A stretch of 64,000 nucleotides of DNA from Artemisia argyi (taxonomy: Eukaryota; Streptophyta; Magnoliopsida; Asterales; Asteraceae): contig CM060685.1 of the NCBI GenBank assembly GCA_030686995.1, positions 27,233,204 through 27,297,203 on the forward strand, read 5' to 3'. Below are positions 33,563 to 44,434 of the stretch, piece after piece (positions within the stretch are counted from its first letter, which is position 1; each line of letters starts with the position of its first letter). The notes under the pieces are model-generated. The model searched no databases. It saw only the letters and a program-made list of their open reading frames with translations, and had not been told where the DNA came from. Both the position numbers and the translations under genes were made by a program.

Positions 33563-36204
33563 GGTGTTTTGTTAGCTTGTATGGGTGTGGAGTTTGGAGT
33601 AGCCAAACTCTGCCAAAATCTCTTTAGAATTGTAACTCTTTTATATTCAGTTGTAATAATTAGGTTTTAATGAAATTTCAGTTTAATTGTTCAAATCATT
33701 TTCAGCTTACTTTCATTCTGCTTATTAGTCTAGTTTATTCCTTTTCTATTATTCAGCTTATTTTAGTATACTTAATATTTCATTCAAGTTTCTATTTCAA
33801 AGTAAATTTCATGTTTCATTCAAGTATTTTTGGTCAGATTCAGATAAAAGAAAATTTGTTTTGATAATTCAGGTTTTAAAATTGGTAGCTTAGAATTGTT
33901 TGTAACTCATTTTTGAGTTTCAATTTTTATTGTGTTTGTTGATTTTGACCATATCAGCTTCTATTATTTTCATTCAAAAAGTCAAGGAAGTCAACTGATA
34001 TGGTAAAATTGGTGATCAAGGTGTGTTTGATAGGCCTTATCAAACAGAAGTGAGTTGAGCCTATCCAAAGATAGGCGTGCATAGTGAATCTCATCTGTTT
34101 GTGCTGATGAGAATGTCATGGTAAGTTTGTCTCCTTCTTTGTTCATATAGAATCACAAATAGGTGGTGTTTGATTATTCTGCTAGTTTGAGTACTGATTT
34201 CTCTGTCTATTGATTTCTACATGCTAGAGTACTCAGTTGTAGTTGTTATTTGAGTTAATCTCATTTTGTTTAGTTGATAGAGTTTTATTGATATTTGCCT
34301 GCTTTAGTTAACTGTAATAGTTGGGGATTTGTTTCATTTCATTACAATTTGATATCTGTGATGTTTATAGCTTTATTTCTAGTTCAATATTGATTTTAGA
34401 TAGTCATAAGTAGTTGTAGTGGTAATTAGTGGCTCATAAAAGATATTCTTAGTGTTATCAGTAGCTATGGGAGTGTTTGGATGAGTTAAGTTCTGAATGA
34501 TTTAGTTGTTGTAGTTCAGTATAATCATCACTAGTAGTTCATTTTAGTATATTAATAAACTTCTAGACATTAAAATAGTAGAGTAGATTTCATAAAAGTC
34601 TAACCTAGGGTTAAAATTGGCTTATCTGTTTAGCATCAGTAGAACCAGTTAGTGTAATGGTAGGAGTAGATGCATATTAGATCTTATTATTCTACTTTAG
34701 CTTAATCATAGATTAATACTGCATTTAAAGTTAGTTATGATCAGTGGAATTTGGATTTGGTCAAAAGTTCTTTGCAATCTAAAAAGTCAAAACTTTCTTA
34801 AATTCAGAATGTGGTCAGATTTTTGAGTTAGTTTGTAGGACTCAGTTTCAGTTGGAATTACATTTAGCTTGTTTATTTGTATTTTCTGTTAGCTAGTTTA
34901 ATAATATCTACAAATAGATTTAAGTTTAGAGTTTAATAGCTTATTAGGATTGTCGCTTGAAGTTGGCTGTTTGAGCCTTAAGCTCCCCTGCACTCAGGTT
35001 ATAGACTCAGTTTCAATGCATCATTTTGACTAGTAGCTGATATCCATTGCCTTAGATTTTTGTTTCTATTTCATCTCTGGTTGTTAGACTTTGAATTTCA
35101 TTCAATAGTTTCTTCTTATCAGCTTATTTGAGTAGCTATTTCTGCCTTGCTTATTGGGTGCATAGCATAGTTTCTGTTTTTGGAAATAGGGCTGCTAGTT
35201 TTCATTTGAGCTTATACTTGTGATATTCTGGCTTCTCTGAGTTCCTCTACAGTTGGTCTAGTATTGTGTGTGGTTTGTTTATCCTTTAGCTTATTTTGTG
35301 TAGATCTTTGCTTAAATAGCTTATCTTAGAGTGCTTATTAGCCTGTTATCTATGTTTCTATGTTTCTTTTGAGCATTTCTTGGTTTCTTTGAGCTTTTAA
35401 TAGCATAAGACAGTAGTGGTAAAAGTTTGGTAAAGTTTTGTGGCAAGTGCTTATTAATAAGCACTTGCCATAAGCTGATTAGACCTGTTTAAGCACTTCT
35501 GCTTATTTGTTTTAATCCAAAATTTTTCTGCAAGTTCATAATAATGTTTTAGAATTTCTGTAAAAATTTCATAATTTTCTGAGGTCATTTACTATTTTTC
35601 TTAATTTCTTTTGGTTAAAAATCAATTTTAAATCATTTTTAAATAACAAAAATCCAGAAAAATTAGAAAAAGGTTCTGAAAAATACAAAAATAATTTTAG
35701 AATTTCTTTTATAATATTTTAGAATTTTTAGAATTTAATTTTCATTTTTTCCAATTAATTTTTCTATTTTTCTTATTTTTAATTACTTTTTAATTCAATA
35801 AATAGGAATTTAATTCTAGAAATTAAATAAAAAGTCAAAAAAATATTTTTCTTTTTCTCAAAATTCTTTTTAGTAGTTTAAGATTTTTAGAAACTTGTTT
35901 CACGTTCGTAGGATCATTTCTTGTATATAAGTCGCGTTTTATTTCGTACGTTACGTTTATTTTTGCGTTTGAATTCCCGTTTTCACGTTTTTAACGTTCG
36001 TACATACCTAGATTGTATATTCTTCATATTTTATCATTTCTTATCATATCTTGAAATCCAAAATAATATTTTCCATTTTCCCGCTTTTCACGACACGATT
36101 TCTCGATTCGGTTATTCGAGATTCCATTTCACCTTCGCTGGGAGAACGACCCGGGAAATACTTTCACCGGTATTTCTACGGAAATAATTAAGACTTTATC
36201 AAAA

Positions 36205-36221
36205 TGGCGCCGCTGCCGGGG
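36205..36221 (+). other. Primer-binding site (tRNA-Asp type)
   Basis: TGGCGCCGCTGCCGGGG lies three bases after the 5' LTR. It differs at one base from the TGGCGCCGTTGCCGGGG tRNA-Asp PBS of many plant Ty3/gypsy elements. Confidence 0.85.
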
Positions 36222-36722
36222 AAGGTCGAAGTGAGTTTTTGAATATTCGTTTTGAAAAATCGTGTTTTGTTAAGCCTTCCTCTATTTTGTATATATTTTT
36301 TTAAAAAAAAAATACAAAAATTGAAAAATCAAAAAAAACTTTTCCTAAAGTGTTTTCAAAAAAAAATACCAAAAAAAAAAAAAAAAAAAAAAAATAATAA
36401 TAATAAAGTTACAGCCTCGTTCCGATCGAAAGAAAGGGCGTTGTAAACCAAATAAGTCTAACAATATAACGAAAACGTGAAATTAGTTGATTATCGGATT
36501 ACTTCAATTCAACAACCGATTAAGCGGGAAAATTCGTTTCTCTCGTTTCGTCGCGCGTGGTTTTGAAAGAAACGGTTTCAATTAACGTAACGTTTCACAA
36601 AAAGAAAATAAAAGAAAATAAAAGTTTTTGTGATTTGTTTTTCTTTAAATATAAAAAAAAAATAATCTTCTTATCCTCTCATATTTGATTCTTCTTCTCA
36701 AACCCTCTTACGTTTAATTCTG

Positions 36723-38453
36723 ATGGATACGTTTTGTTCTTATTGTGGAGAACCGTTCTTCGGAGGGTTGTGTGTGTGGTGTACGTGCAGTGAATGTGGA
36801 GATAATATTCGAGATGGCGTTTGTTTGAATTGTAATTCTCATTCGTTCAACAATTCGTCTAATATTCCTAATTTCTATACACCACCACCACCGTCGTTTA
36901 ATTGCTATAATTGTGGAAACCCGTCCGAAGAAGGAAGGCCGTGTGGGCGATGTTTTTGTGACGGATGTGGATACACCGATTGTATGTGCTATACGCCGAG
37001 TGCAGATACGTCTTACGCTTACGACTCGAGCTTCAATAATTTTCCTCAAAATGATTTTTATGAGCCAAATTCGTGCTACAACGGTGATTCATTTCAAAAT
37101 CCATCGGGTTTTGAAAATTGTGGGGGATCGTTCGAAAATTCTTATCTTGAATCAAATTCTTATTACGATGATTTTTATCAACCCCCACAAACTTCCAATT
37201 TCAATAATGATATTCTTGAACTCAAATCCATGATGGATAAGTTGAATGAGATGGTGAATAATCGTATGACATCTACTCCCGAGCCTTATGAGAGACCGAT
37301 GGAAGTACCTCGAGTTGAAGAAAGAAGACTCCAATTTTGTGAGTATTGTTTGTATGATGATAGTTCCACGATCACGATCAATCTAAATCCTCAAAATGAT
37401 TCTATCTCTTCTCCCGTAGAGCCCGTGGACTCTCTAACAATGGGGGACGGGCATCTTGACACTATTCCGGCAACGGAATCTGACAAATTCAATATGTCTA
37501 GTGTTGAGAACCTCGTTCCAATCCAAAGTGAGTCCGGGGAAAATTCTAACGGTGATTCTACTTTCCATCCTTCTTTCACACCGGTTGAAGGGAGTGATGT
37601 CGTTTCAGATAAGATCGAGGCATTTCTTGTTAGTGATACCATTCCGACAATGGTTGACGATGCTAATTTTGATCCGGAGGAAGATATTCGTGTACTTGAA
37701 GAGTTATTGAATGAAGAACCGTTAACTTCTCTTCCTCCGATGAACAATGATGATTATGATGAAGTCGAAAGTTATTCCGATTCTCACAATGAGTATATTA
37801 CGAGTGATGAAGACTCTTGTGTAGATATCGATGATTATGAAGAAGATGTTGATGTGGAAATACGAGATGAAGCTTTACGTGAGACATTGTTAAATGTCAA
37901 TCTTCTTATCTCACGTATTGAGGCATTGAATGATCCTCTTATTTCTTCTCCTATCCCCGTTATGGATAGTGATTCTTTACCCGAGCTTGAAATTTTTCGC
38001 TTTGAAGAGACGAGTAGTGGCAATCCCACTATTCATGCTTTCTCTCTTCCGGATTATGAGTGTTTTCACTTTGAGATCGACTCTTTACCTATTTCCGATA
38101 ATCCGTTACGTGACCCTCTTTTAGAGGATGTCGATCTATTTCTTGCTGCGGATGACTCGATACCACCGGGTATTGAGAATGATGAGAATGATAATTCTTT
38201 CGATTCTTCTTCTTCTCGTCCACCTGCTAAACCACCCGATGAAGTTTTTAAATCCGGTACAGATAATGATATTTTTGGAGTGGTGGATGAGATGTATGAT
38301 TATGATATTATCATCCGGGTATTTCACCCATTCTTTGTTTATCCTATCACTTCGTCACTTTTCCACTCCACCGGGAGTGAGGACACCATATTTGATCCGG
38401 GCATCTCTATTTTTAAGTGGCCGTTTCATCTGCTTTCCCCAAGGACGAATTAA
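36723..38453 (+). CDS. Cysteine-rich, acidic ORF of giant non-autonomous element (unknown function)
   Basis: 576 codons, uninterrupted. The head has two tandem cysteine modules: Cys5/8, 17/20, 22/25, 34/37 and then Cys61/64, 74/77, 79/82, 87/89, each with a CxxC-x(8-9)-CxxC-x-CxxC layout that suggests paired zinc ribbons. An Asn/Tyr/Ser-rich linker (about 90-160) and a possible short helix (ILELKSMMDKLNEM) follow. Residues about 210-500 are strongly acidic (many Asp/Glu with Ser/Pro) and repeat a P-L-x-E/L-x-L type pattern. No signal peptide or membrane segment was seen. I recall similar cysteine-head/acidic-body proteins annotated vaguely as 'reverse transcriptase domain-containing' in Tanacetum, but no RT motif exists here. 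Position after the PBS suggests the gag slot; nucleic-acid binding is an inference. Confidence 0.8.
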   Translation: MDTFCSYCGEPFFGGLCVWCTCSECGDNIRDGVCLNCNSHSFNNSSNIPNFYTPPPPSFNCYNCGNPSEEGRPCGRCFCDGCGYTDCMCYTPSADTSYAYDSSFNNFPQNDFYEPNSCYNGDSFQNPSGFENCGGSFENSYLESNSYYDDFYQPPQTSNFNNDILELKSMMDKLNEMVNNRMTSTPEPYERPMEVPRVEERRLQFCEYCLYDDSSTITINLNPQNDSISSPVEPVDSLTMGDGHLDTIPATESDKFNMSSVENLVPIQSESGENSNGDSTFHPSFTPVEGSDVVSDKIEAFLVSDTIPTMVDDANFDPEEDIRVLEELLNEEPLTSLPPMNNDDYDEVESYSDSHNEYITSDEDSCVDIDDYEEDVDVEIRDEALRETLLNVNLLISRIEALNDPLISSPIPVMDSDSLPELEIFRFEETSSGNPTIHAFSLPDYECFHFEIDSLPISDNPLRDPLLEDVDLFLAADDSIPPGIENDENDNSFDSSSSRPPAKPPDEVFKSGTDNDIFGVVDEMYDYDIIIRVFHPFFVYPITSSLFHSTGSEDTIFDPGISIFKWPFHLLSPRTN

Positions 38454-40530
38454 TTCGGGGATCGAGTCAAGCTCATGTGACTCGGTGAACAAAAACAAGC
38501 GCTTCGTGGGTGGCAACCCATGCTTATCCAAATTCATCTTCTTATATTTCTATTTTCTAACACCTAACGTGAGGAGGGGGTGCCTCTTCTACTCTTGTGT
38601 TTCGTGGTTATTTGTGATGATTGTTCAGGATTGTCCATGATTTATGATGACTCTCGTGCTCGTTATCTCTTCACTTGGAGTATCATTCATCGGTGCTCTT
38701 GGAAATCCTATATCCGTTAAATCTTATCGACTAACGTTTTCTTTGGCATAATTAATAAACGGCCTAGAATTTTGTTAGGATTACCTTAACCCATAAAACA
38801 TTGAGGACAATGTTTCGTTCTAGTCGGGGGGAGGGTGAATCTTCGATTCGATTTTGACCTAGCATTTTCACAAGTCGTGTACTCTTGCAACTCCGTTTTT
38901 CCACCAAAAATTAAAAAATTGAGAAAATTTCAAAAATTTTGAGAAAAAAGTCATGAAAAAGAACAAAAAGATGTGAAAAAGTTGAAAAAGTTGTGCAAAA
39001 ATATAATAAAGTTTGAATAAGTGTTTTGACACCTTGTTGACTTTCTTGCTGGTGAGAGTAGGAATAAATATTTTGACTTGACCGGGCGTGTTGAGCCCTA
39101 GCTTGTTCCCTTAACCAATGATGATCACTTAAGCTTGTGCTAGTCTTGTACACAAGGAGCTATAAAATGCGAATTCTTTTTCTAGAATCTGCAAGTTCCC
39201 GTACTTGACTTTATACATGCGCAGCTTAAAAGCTTTCGCTAGTCTTTTACATCAGGAGCTAGAAAACGCGAATTCTTCTTCTAGAATTTGCAAGTTTCCG
39301 TATCTGACTTTATATATGCGTGGCTGATTATCGGCTAAGTATTCGCGGGTTTCATTATTTGGAATCTTAAATTGCGAAGAGCGAGAAATGATAGAGTTTA
39401 TTTAGAAGTTAGATGCTAAACGTGGAGTAGTGGTTCTCTTTAGAGCTCATGAGAGGTACTTGTGGCTTTTTACTCCCATCAGATACGTCACCGTATAAAA
39501 TAGATGTTCTAGGTTAATTAGTGGTATTTCGGTTTGGATAATATTTAGTTTTTTGTTTTCTTAAGAGAATTTTTGCTTTAGAAATTGGGTACATATCAAG
39601 GAACATCAAAAATAAGAGCAAAAAGTGAAAAAAAAAATCAAAAGTAAAAAATTGATTATCTATGTGGTTTTGGAGCTACCCGATAAGCTTCCATTGATGT
39701 TATGAGAAAAGAAAAGTATAAAAAGTGAAAAGAATGAAAAGTGAAAAGTATGAAAAGTGAAAAAAGTGAAAAAATGAAAAAAGTGAAAGTTGTAAGTACT
39801 GTTGAATAAGAGCTATTTATGTATAAATAAGTTGTTGGCGCGTGAGGTGCATGTGATAAGTGATTAGTAATCAGTCACATGAGGTGCACGTGATCGTACT
39901 CCGCAACTTATATCTTTGATATTGTATGTACCCCAAATTCCTTGATGTGGACCGAATTTCTATTGCAGTGGTTCTTAAGAGAAAATGAATAACTACTTAT
40001 CGTTTTAACTTAGGTATCACTATCGGACTAAAAAATTATCGAAACGAGAAAATATGAAGCAATTCATTTCTCAACAAAATAAAATATTGAGATACAAAAC
40101 CTAGGAAATGGGAGTAAGGAGTTTCCACAAGTAACTGTTATGAGTAGTGTTAGCATCTAATTTGTAGATAAGCTGTGATCTCGTTTGTACGCTTAGTTTG
40201 GGGACTCGTGAAAAATCAAGGATGACGAATTTTAACCGTATGGTCGCTTCTTAAAAGAAGTGTTTCTACTCATTGACCCTAATAATTATTGTAAGATAAT
40301 GAAAGTTCAACAAACCGTCACAAGTGTGAATTATGGAAAAATCCAAAAATAGTAAGAATAAAGTGGAATAAAGGAAAATTTTGAAAAACGGAGCGTTTGC
40401 GGGAATAAATGATTTTATTACTTCTTTCGAACCTCCTTGCTACTTTACAAAGTTAGTAGGAAGAGTTTTGAAATTATTTATCCTGAGAGCGTGAATTGAT
40501 CACATTGCGTGAGGACACGGCAATACCTTA
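38454..40530 (+). other. Non-coding 3' interior of giant element
   Basis: Stop-rich. It contains tagtcggggggaggg near 38821-38835, an internal polypurine-like tract resembling the terminal one, preceded by acattgaggacaatgtt. A diverged 99-bp tandem duplication (39139-39325) and a gaaaagtgaaaa-rich low-complexity stretch (about 39700-39790) are also present. Confidence 0.6.
39139..39325. repeat. Diverged tandem duplication, 99-bp period
   Basis: Units begin gctagtctt at 39139 and 39238 and share aggagcta.aaa.gcgaattctt, tctagaat.tgcaagtt and tgactttata.atgcg. The divergence (roughly 15%) is much higher than between the LTRs, so the duplication predates this insertion. Confidence 0.75.
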
Positions 40531-40543
40531 GTCGGGGGGATTT
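40531..40543 (+). other. Polypurine tract of giant element
   Basis: gtcggggggattt-type purine-rich sequence directly before the TG of the 3' LTR. Confidence 0.75.
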
Positions 40544-43500
40544 TGGTGAGTGCTTATTCACTCACTTTTATAAGACCAAAACCGGACTCAAAAGACCAAA
40601 AACTAACCAAATTATGCCAAACATGTTGTGTTTTTGCATTTGTGATGTGCAGGTACGGATATTACGAGAAAAAGACAAAAATCATGGAAAAACGACAACC
40701 ACGAGCACGGGATTGGAAAGAGTGTTAAAAGCCGGAGCCGGGAAAGCATTTTTCATATTTGAGTTTGAATTGTCAGATTTTACCCTTGAAGAATCAGAGA
40801 ATAACAAGAAATACCCTTGGGTTAAATTTGTCAAAATGACATAATCAGTCCTCATAATTTCAGGAAGTTGCATTTTTGGTCCTTGGTAATCATACTTTCA
40901 AATTTGAAATATTACAATGATACAAGCCTGGTTAAAATCTAATCCAATATCCTAAATCCAAAAGCCCAATCACCATTTAAATAAACCCAGTCCAAAACCC
41001 ACACCCTTTGGTCAATGAGTCAAGAACCACAATTAATAAAATTAACCCGTACCTATTTCCCTCCACCCAAATTAACCCCAATCCCAGTTTTCACTGTTCA
41101 CGTAAGAACCCTAATCCCCCAATCTCAAAATTAACAGCAATTAAGGGTATTAAGGTCAAATCAATGGTGTTCTAGAAGCTCAAGATGATGTCAGATAGTG
41201 TCAGAGTCACAAAAGAAGCACAAGGAATGGCACGTGGCAGCTTTGGATTGGAGAGAACGCGTCATAACTATTGATCTGATGGTTGATATCAAAGGGGCAA
41301 TGATTAGAATTGATCCAAGGGTGCTTAAAGGATTTTAACAAACACACCACACGGATTGCCAACCTGGCAATCCGTGAACCCTCACCTCACGTTGGCTATA
41401 AATAGGTGTTTTGTTAGCTTGTATGGGTGTGGAGTTTGGAGTAGCCAAACTCTGCCAAAATCTCTTTAGAATTGTAACTCTTTTATATTCAGTTGTAATA
41501 ATTAGGTTTTAATGAAATTTCAGTTTAATTGTTCAAATCATTTTCAGCTTACTTTCATTCTGCTTATTAGTCTAGTTTATTCCTTTTCTATTATTCAGCT
41601 TATTTTAGTATACTTAATATTTCATTCAAGTTTCTATTTCAAAGTAAATTTCATGTTTCATTCAAGTATTTTTGGTCAGATTCAGATAAAAGAAAATTTG
41701 TTTTGATAATTCAGGTTTTAAAATTGGTAGCTTAGAATTGTTTGTAACTCATTTTTGAGTTTCAATTTTTATTGTGTTTGTTGATTTTGACCATATCAGC
41801 TTCTATTATTTTCATTCAAAAAGTCAAGGAAGTCAACTGATGTGGTAAAATTGGTGATCAAGGTGTGTTTGATAGGCCTTATCAAACAGAAGTGAGTTGA
41901 GCCTATCCAAAGATAGGCGTACATAGTGAATCTCATCTGTTTGTGCTGATGAGAATGTCATGGTAAGTTTGTCTCCTTCTTTGTTCATATAGAATCACAA
42001 ATAGGTGGTGTTTGATTATTCTGCTAGTTTGAGTACTGATTTCTCTGTCTATTGATTTCTACATGCTAGAGTACTCAGTTGTAGTTGTTATTTGAGTTAA
42101 TCTCATTTTGTTTAGTTGATAGAGTTTTATTGATATTTGCCTGCTTTAGTTAACTGTAATAGTTGGGGATTTGTTTCATTTCATTACAATTTGATATCTG
42201 TGATGTTTATAGCTTTATTTCTAGTTCAATATTGATTTTAGATAGTCATAAGTAGTTGTAGTGGTAATTAGTGGCTCATAAAAGATATTCTTAGTGTTAT
42301 CAGTAGCTATGGGAGTGTTTGGATGAGTTAAGTTCTGAATGATTTAGTTGTTGTAGTTCAGTATAATCATCACTAGTAGTTCATTTTAGTATATTAATAA
42401 ACTTCTAGACATTAAAATAGTAGAGTAGATTTCATAAAAGTCTAACCTAGGGTTAAAATTGGCTTATCTGTTTAGCATCAGTAGAACCAGTTAGTGTAAT
42501 GGTAGGAGTAGATGCATATTAGATCTTATTATTCTACTTTAGCTTAATCATAGATTAATACTGCATTTAAAGTTAGTTATGATCAGTGGAATTTGGATTT
42601 GGTCAAAAGTTCTTTGCAATCTAAAAAGTCAAAACTTTCTTAAATTCAGAATGTGGTCAGATTTTTGAGTTAGTTTGTAGGACTCAGTTTCAGTTGGAAT
42701 TACATTTAGCTTGTTTATTTGTATTTTCTGTTAGCTAGTTTAATAATATCTACAAATAGATTTAAGTTTAGAGTTTAATAGCTTATTAGGATTGTCGCTT
42801 GAAGTTGGCTGTTTGAGCCTTAAGCTCCCCTGCACTCAGGTTATAGACTCAGTTTCAATGCATCATTTTGACTAGTAGCTGATATCCATTGCCTTAGATT
42901 TTTGTTTCTATTTCATCTCTGGTTGTTAGACTTTGAATTTCATTCAATAGTTTCTTCTTATCAGCTTATTTGAGTAGCTATTTCTGCCTTGCTTATTGGG
43001 TGCATAGCATAGTTTCTGTTTTTGGAAATAGGGCTGCTAGTTTTCATTTGAGCTTATACTTGTGATATTCTGGCTTCTCTGAGTTCCTCTACAGTTGGTC
43101 TAGTATTGTGTGTGGTTTGTTTATCCTTTAGCTTATTTTGTGTAGATCTTTGCTTAAATAGCTTATCTTAGAGTGCTTATTAGCCTGTTATCTATGTTTC
43201 TATGTTTCTTTTGAGCATTTCTTGGTTTCTTTGAGCTTTTAATAGCATAAGACAGTAGTGGTAAAAGTTTGGTAAAGTTTTGTGGCAAGTGCTTATTAAT
43301 AAGCACTTGCCATAAGCTGATTAGACCTGTTTAAGCACTTCTGCTTATTTGTTTTAATCCAAAATTTTTCTGCAAGTTCATAATAATGTTTTAGAATTTC
43401 TGTAAAAATTTCATAATTTTCTGAGGTCATTTACTATTTTTCTTAATTTCTTTTGGTTAAAAATCAATTTTAAATCATTTTTAAATAACAAAAATCCAGA

Positions 43501-44043
43501 AAAATTAGAAAAAGGTTCTGAAAAATACAAAAATAATTTTAGAATTTCTTTTATAATATTTTAGAATTTTTAGAATTTAATTTTCATTTTTTCCAATTAA
43601 TTTTTCTATTTTTCTTATTTTTAATTACTTTTTAATTCAATAAATAGGAATTTAATTCTAGAAATTAAATAAAAAGTCAAAAAAATATTTTTCTTTTTCT
43701 CAAAATTCTTTTTAGTAGTTTAAGATTTTTAGAAACTTGTTTCACGTTCGTAGGATCATTTCTTGTATATAAGTCGCGTTTTATTTCGTACGTTACGTTT
43801 ATTTTTGCGTTTGAATTCCCGTTTTCACGTTTTTAACGTTCGTACATACCTAGATTGTATATTCTTCATATTTTATCATTTCTTATCATATCTTGAAATC
43901 CAAAATAATATTTTCCATTTTCCCGCTTTTCACGACACGATTTCTCGATTCGGTTATTCGAGATTCCATTTCACCTTCGCTGGGAGAACGACCCGGGAAA
44001 TACTTTCACCGGTATTTCTACGGAAATAATTATAACTTTACCA
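40544..44043 (+). repeat. 3' giant LTR (3,500 bp)
   Basis: TGGTGAGTGC...CTTTACCA. Single-copy version without the 1,516-bp duplication. Differences from the 5' LTR that I noticed include 40702 (C vs T), 40832 (C vs G) and three changes in the last 15 bases. Confidence 0.95.
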
Positions 44044-44434
44044 ATCCGCCTCACCTATATACTGAGAGCTCTTCTCTCATTTCATGACACCAAGAAATAC
44101 ACTACTCCTCTCCTTTTTGTTATCAATCATATTTCTTGTATATCTGGTTTGTAATAGAGGGAAGGCACGATTTTGGTTCGCCTTGATAACCCGTTTGTGC
44201 TAACGGGGTTATCTATTGTTGTTGTTGTTGTATCCTGGGAGATAGACGTTCACGATTCTCAAGCACCGTGGAGAGGATGAATCTGTCTTAAGGAAACTGT
44301 GTTGATCACAGGCCTCAACATTTTCCTTATTTATGTTTTGAGTCTAGCTTCACGATCAAATATTTACGGTATGATTATCTACACTTTTATGTTTTTCATG
44401 TCATTGTTTATTTGTCTCTAGATAGCAATATACA

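Larger units (their letters stand above)
31762..34793. repeat. 1,516-bp tandem duplication inside the 5' LTR
   Basis: Unit 1 is 31762-33277 and unit 2 is 33278-34793. I saw only two substitutions between them (gatgtgg/gatatgg and gcgtac/gcgtgc); at both the 3' LTR matches unit 1. At the junction agttctttgcaatct occurs twice, nine bases apart from the first copy's end, suggesting two microhomology jumps. Confidence 0.93.
31186..36201 (+). repeat. 5' giant LTR with internal duplication
   Basis: Equals the 3,500-bp 3' LTR plus exactly 1,516 bp, the tandem duplication at 31762-34793. It has TG..CA ends. A conserved open frame of about 95 codons at the left edge (to 31486) is present in both LTRs; no function is recognised. 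Confidence 0.93.
31186..44043 (+). mobile_element. 12.86-kb non-autonomous LTR element with giant LTRs
   Basis: Flanked by the perfect TSD atccg (31181-31185 and 44044-44048). 5' LTR 31186-36201 (5,016 bp), PBS 36205-36221, one long ORF 36723-38453, about 2.1 kb of non-coding sequence, polypurine tract, 3' LTR 40544-44043 (3,500 bp). The two LTRs are almost identical, so insertion is recent. No reverse transcriptase, integrase or protease motif is visible in the 4.3-kb interior, so it must be mobilised in trans (LARD-like). The PBS type points to the Ty3/gypsy Tat/Athila group. Confidence 0.93.
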
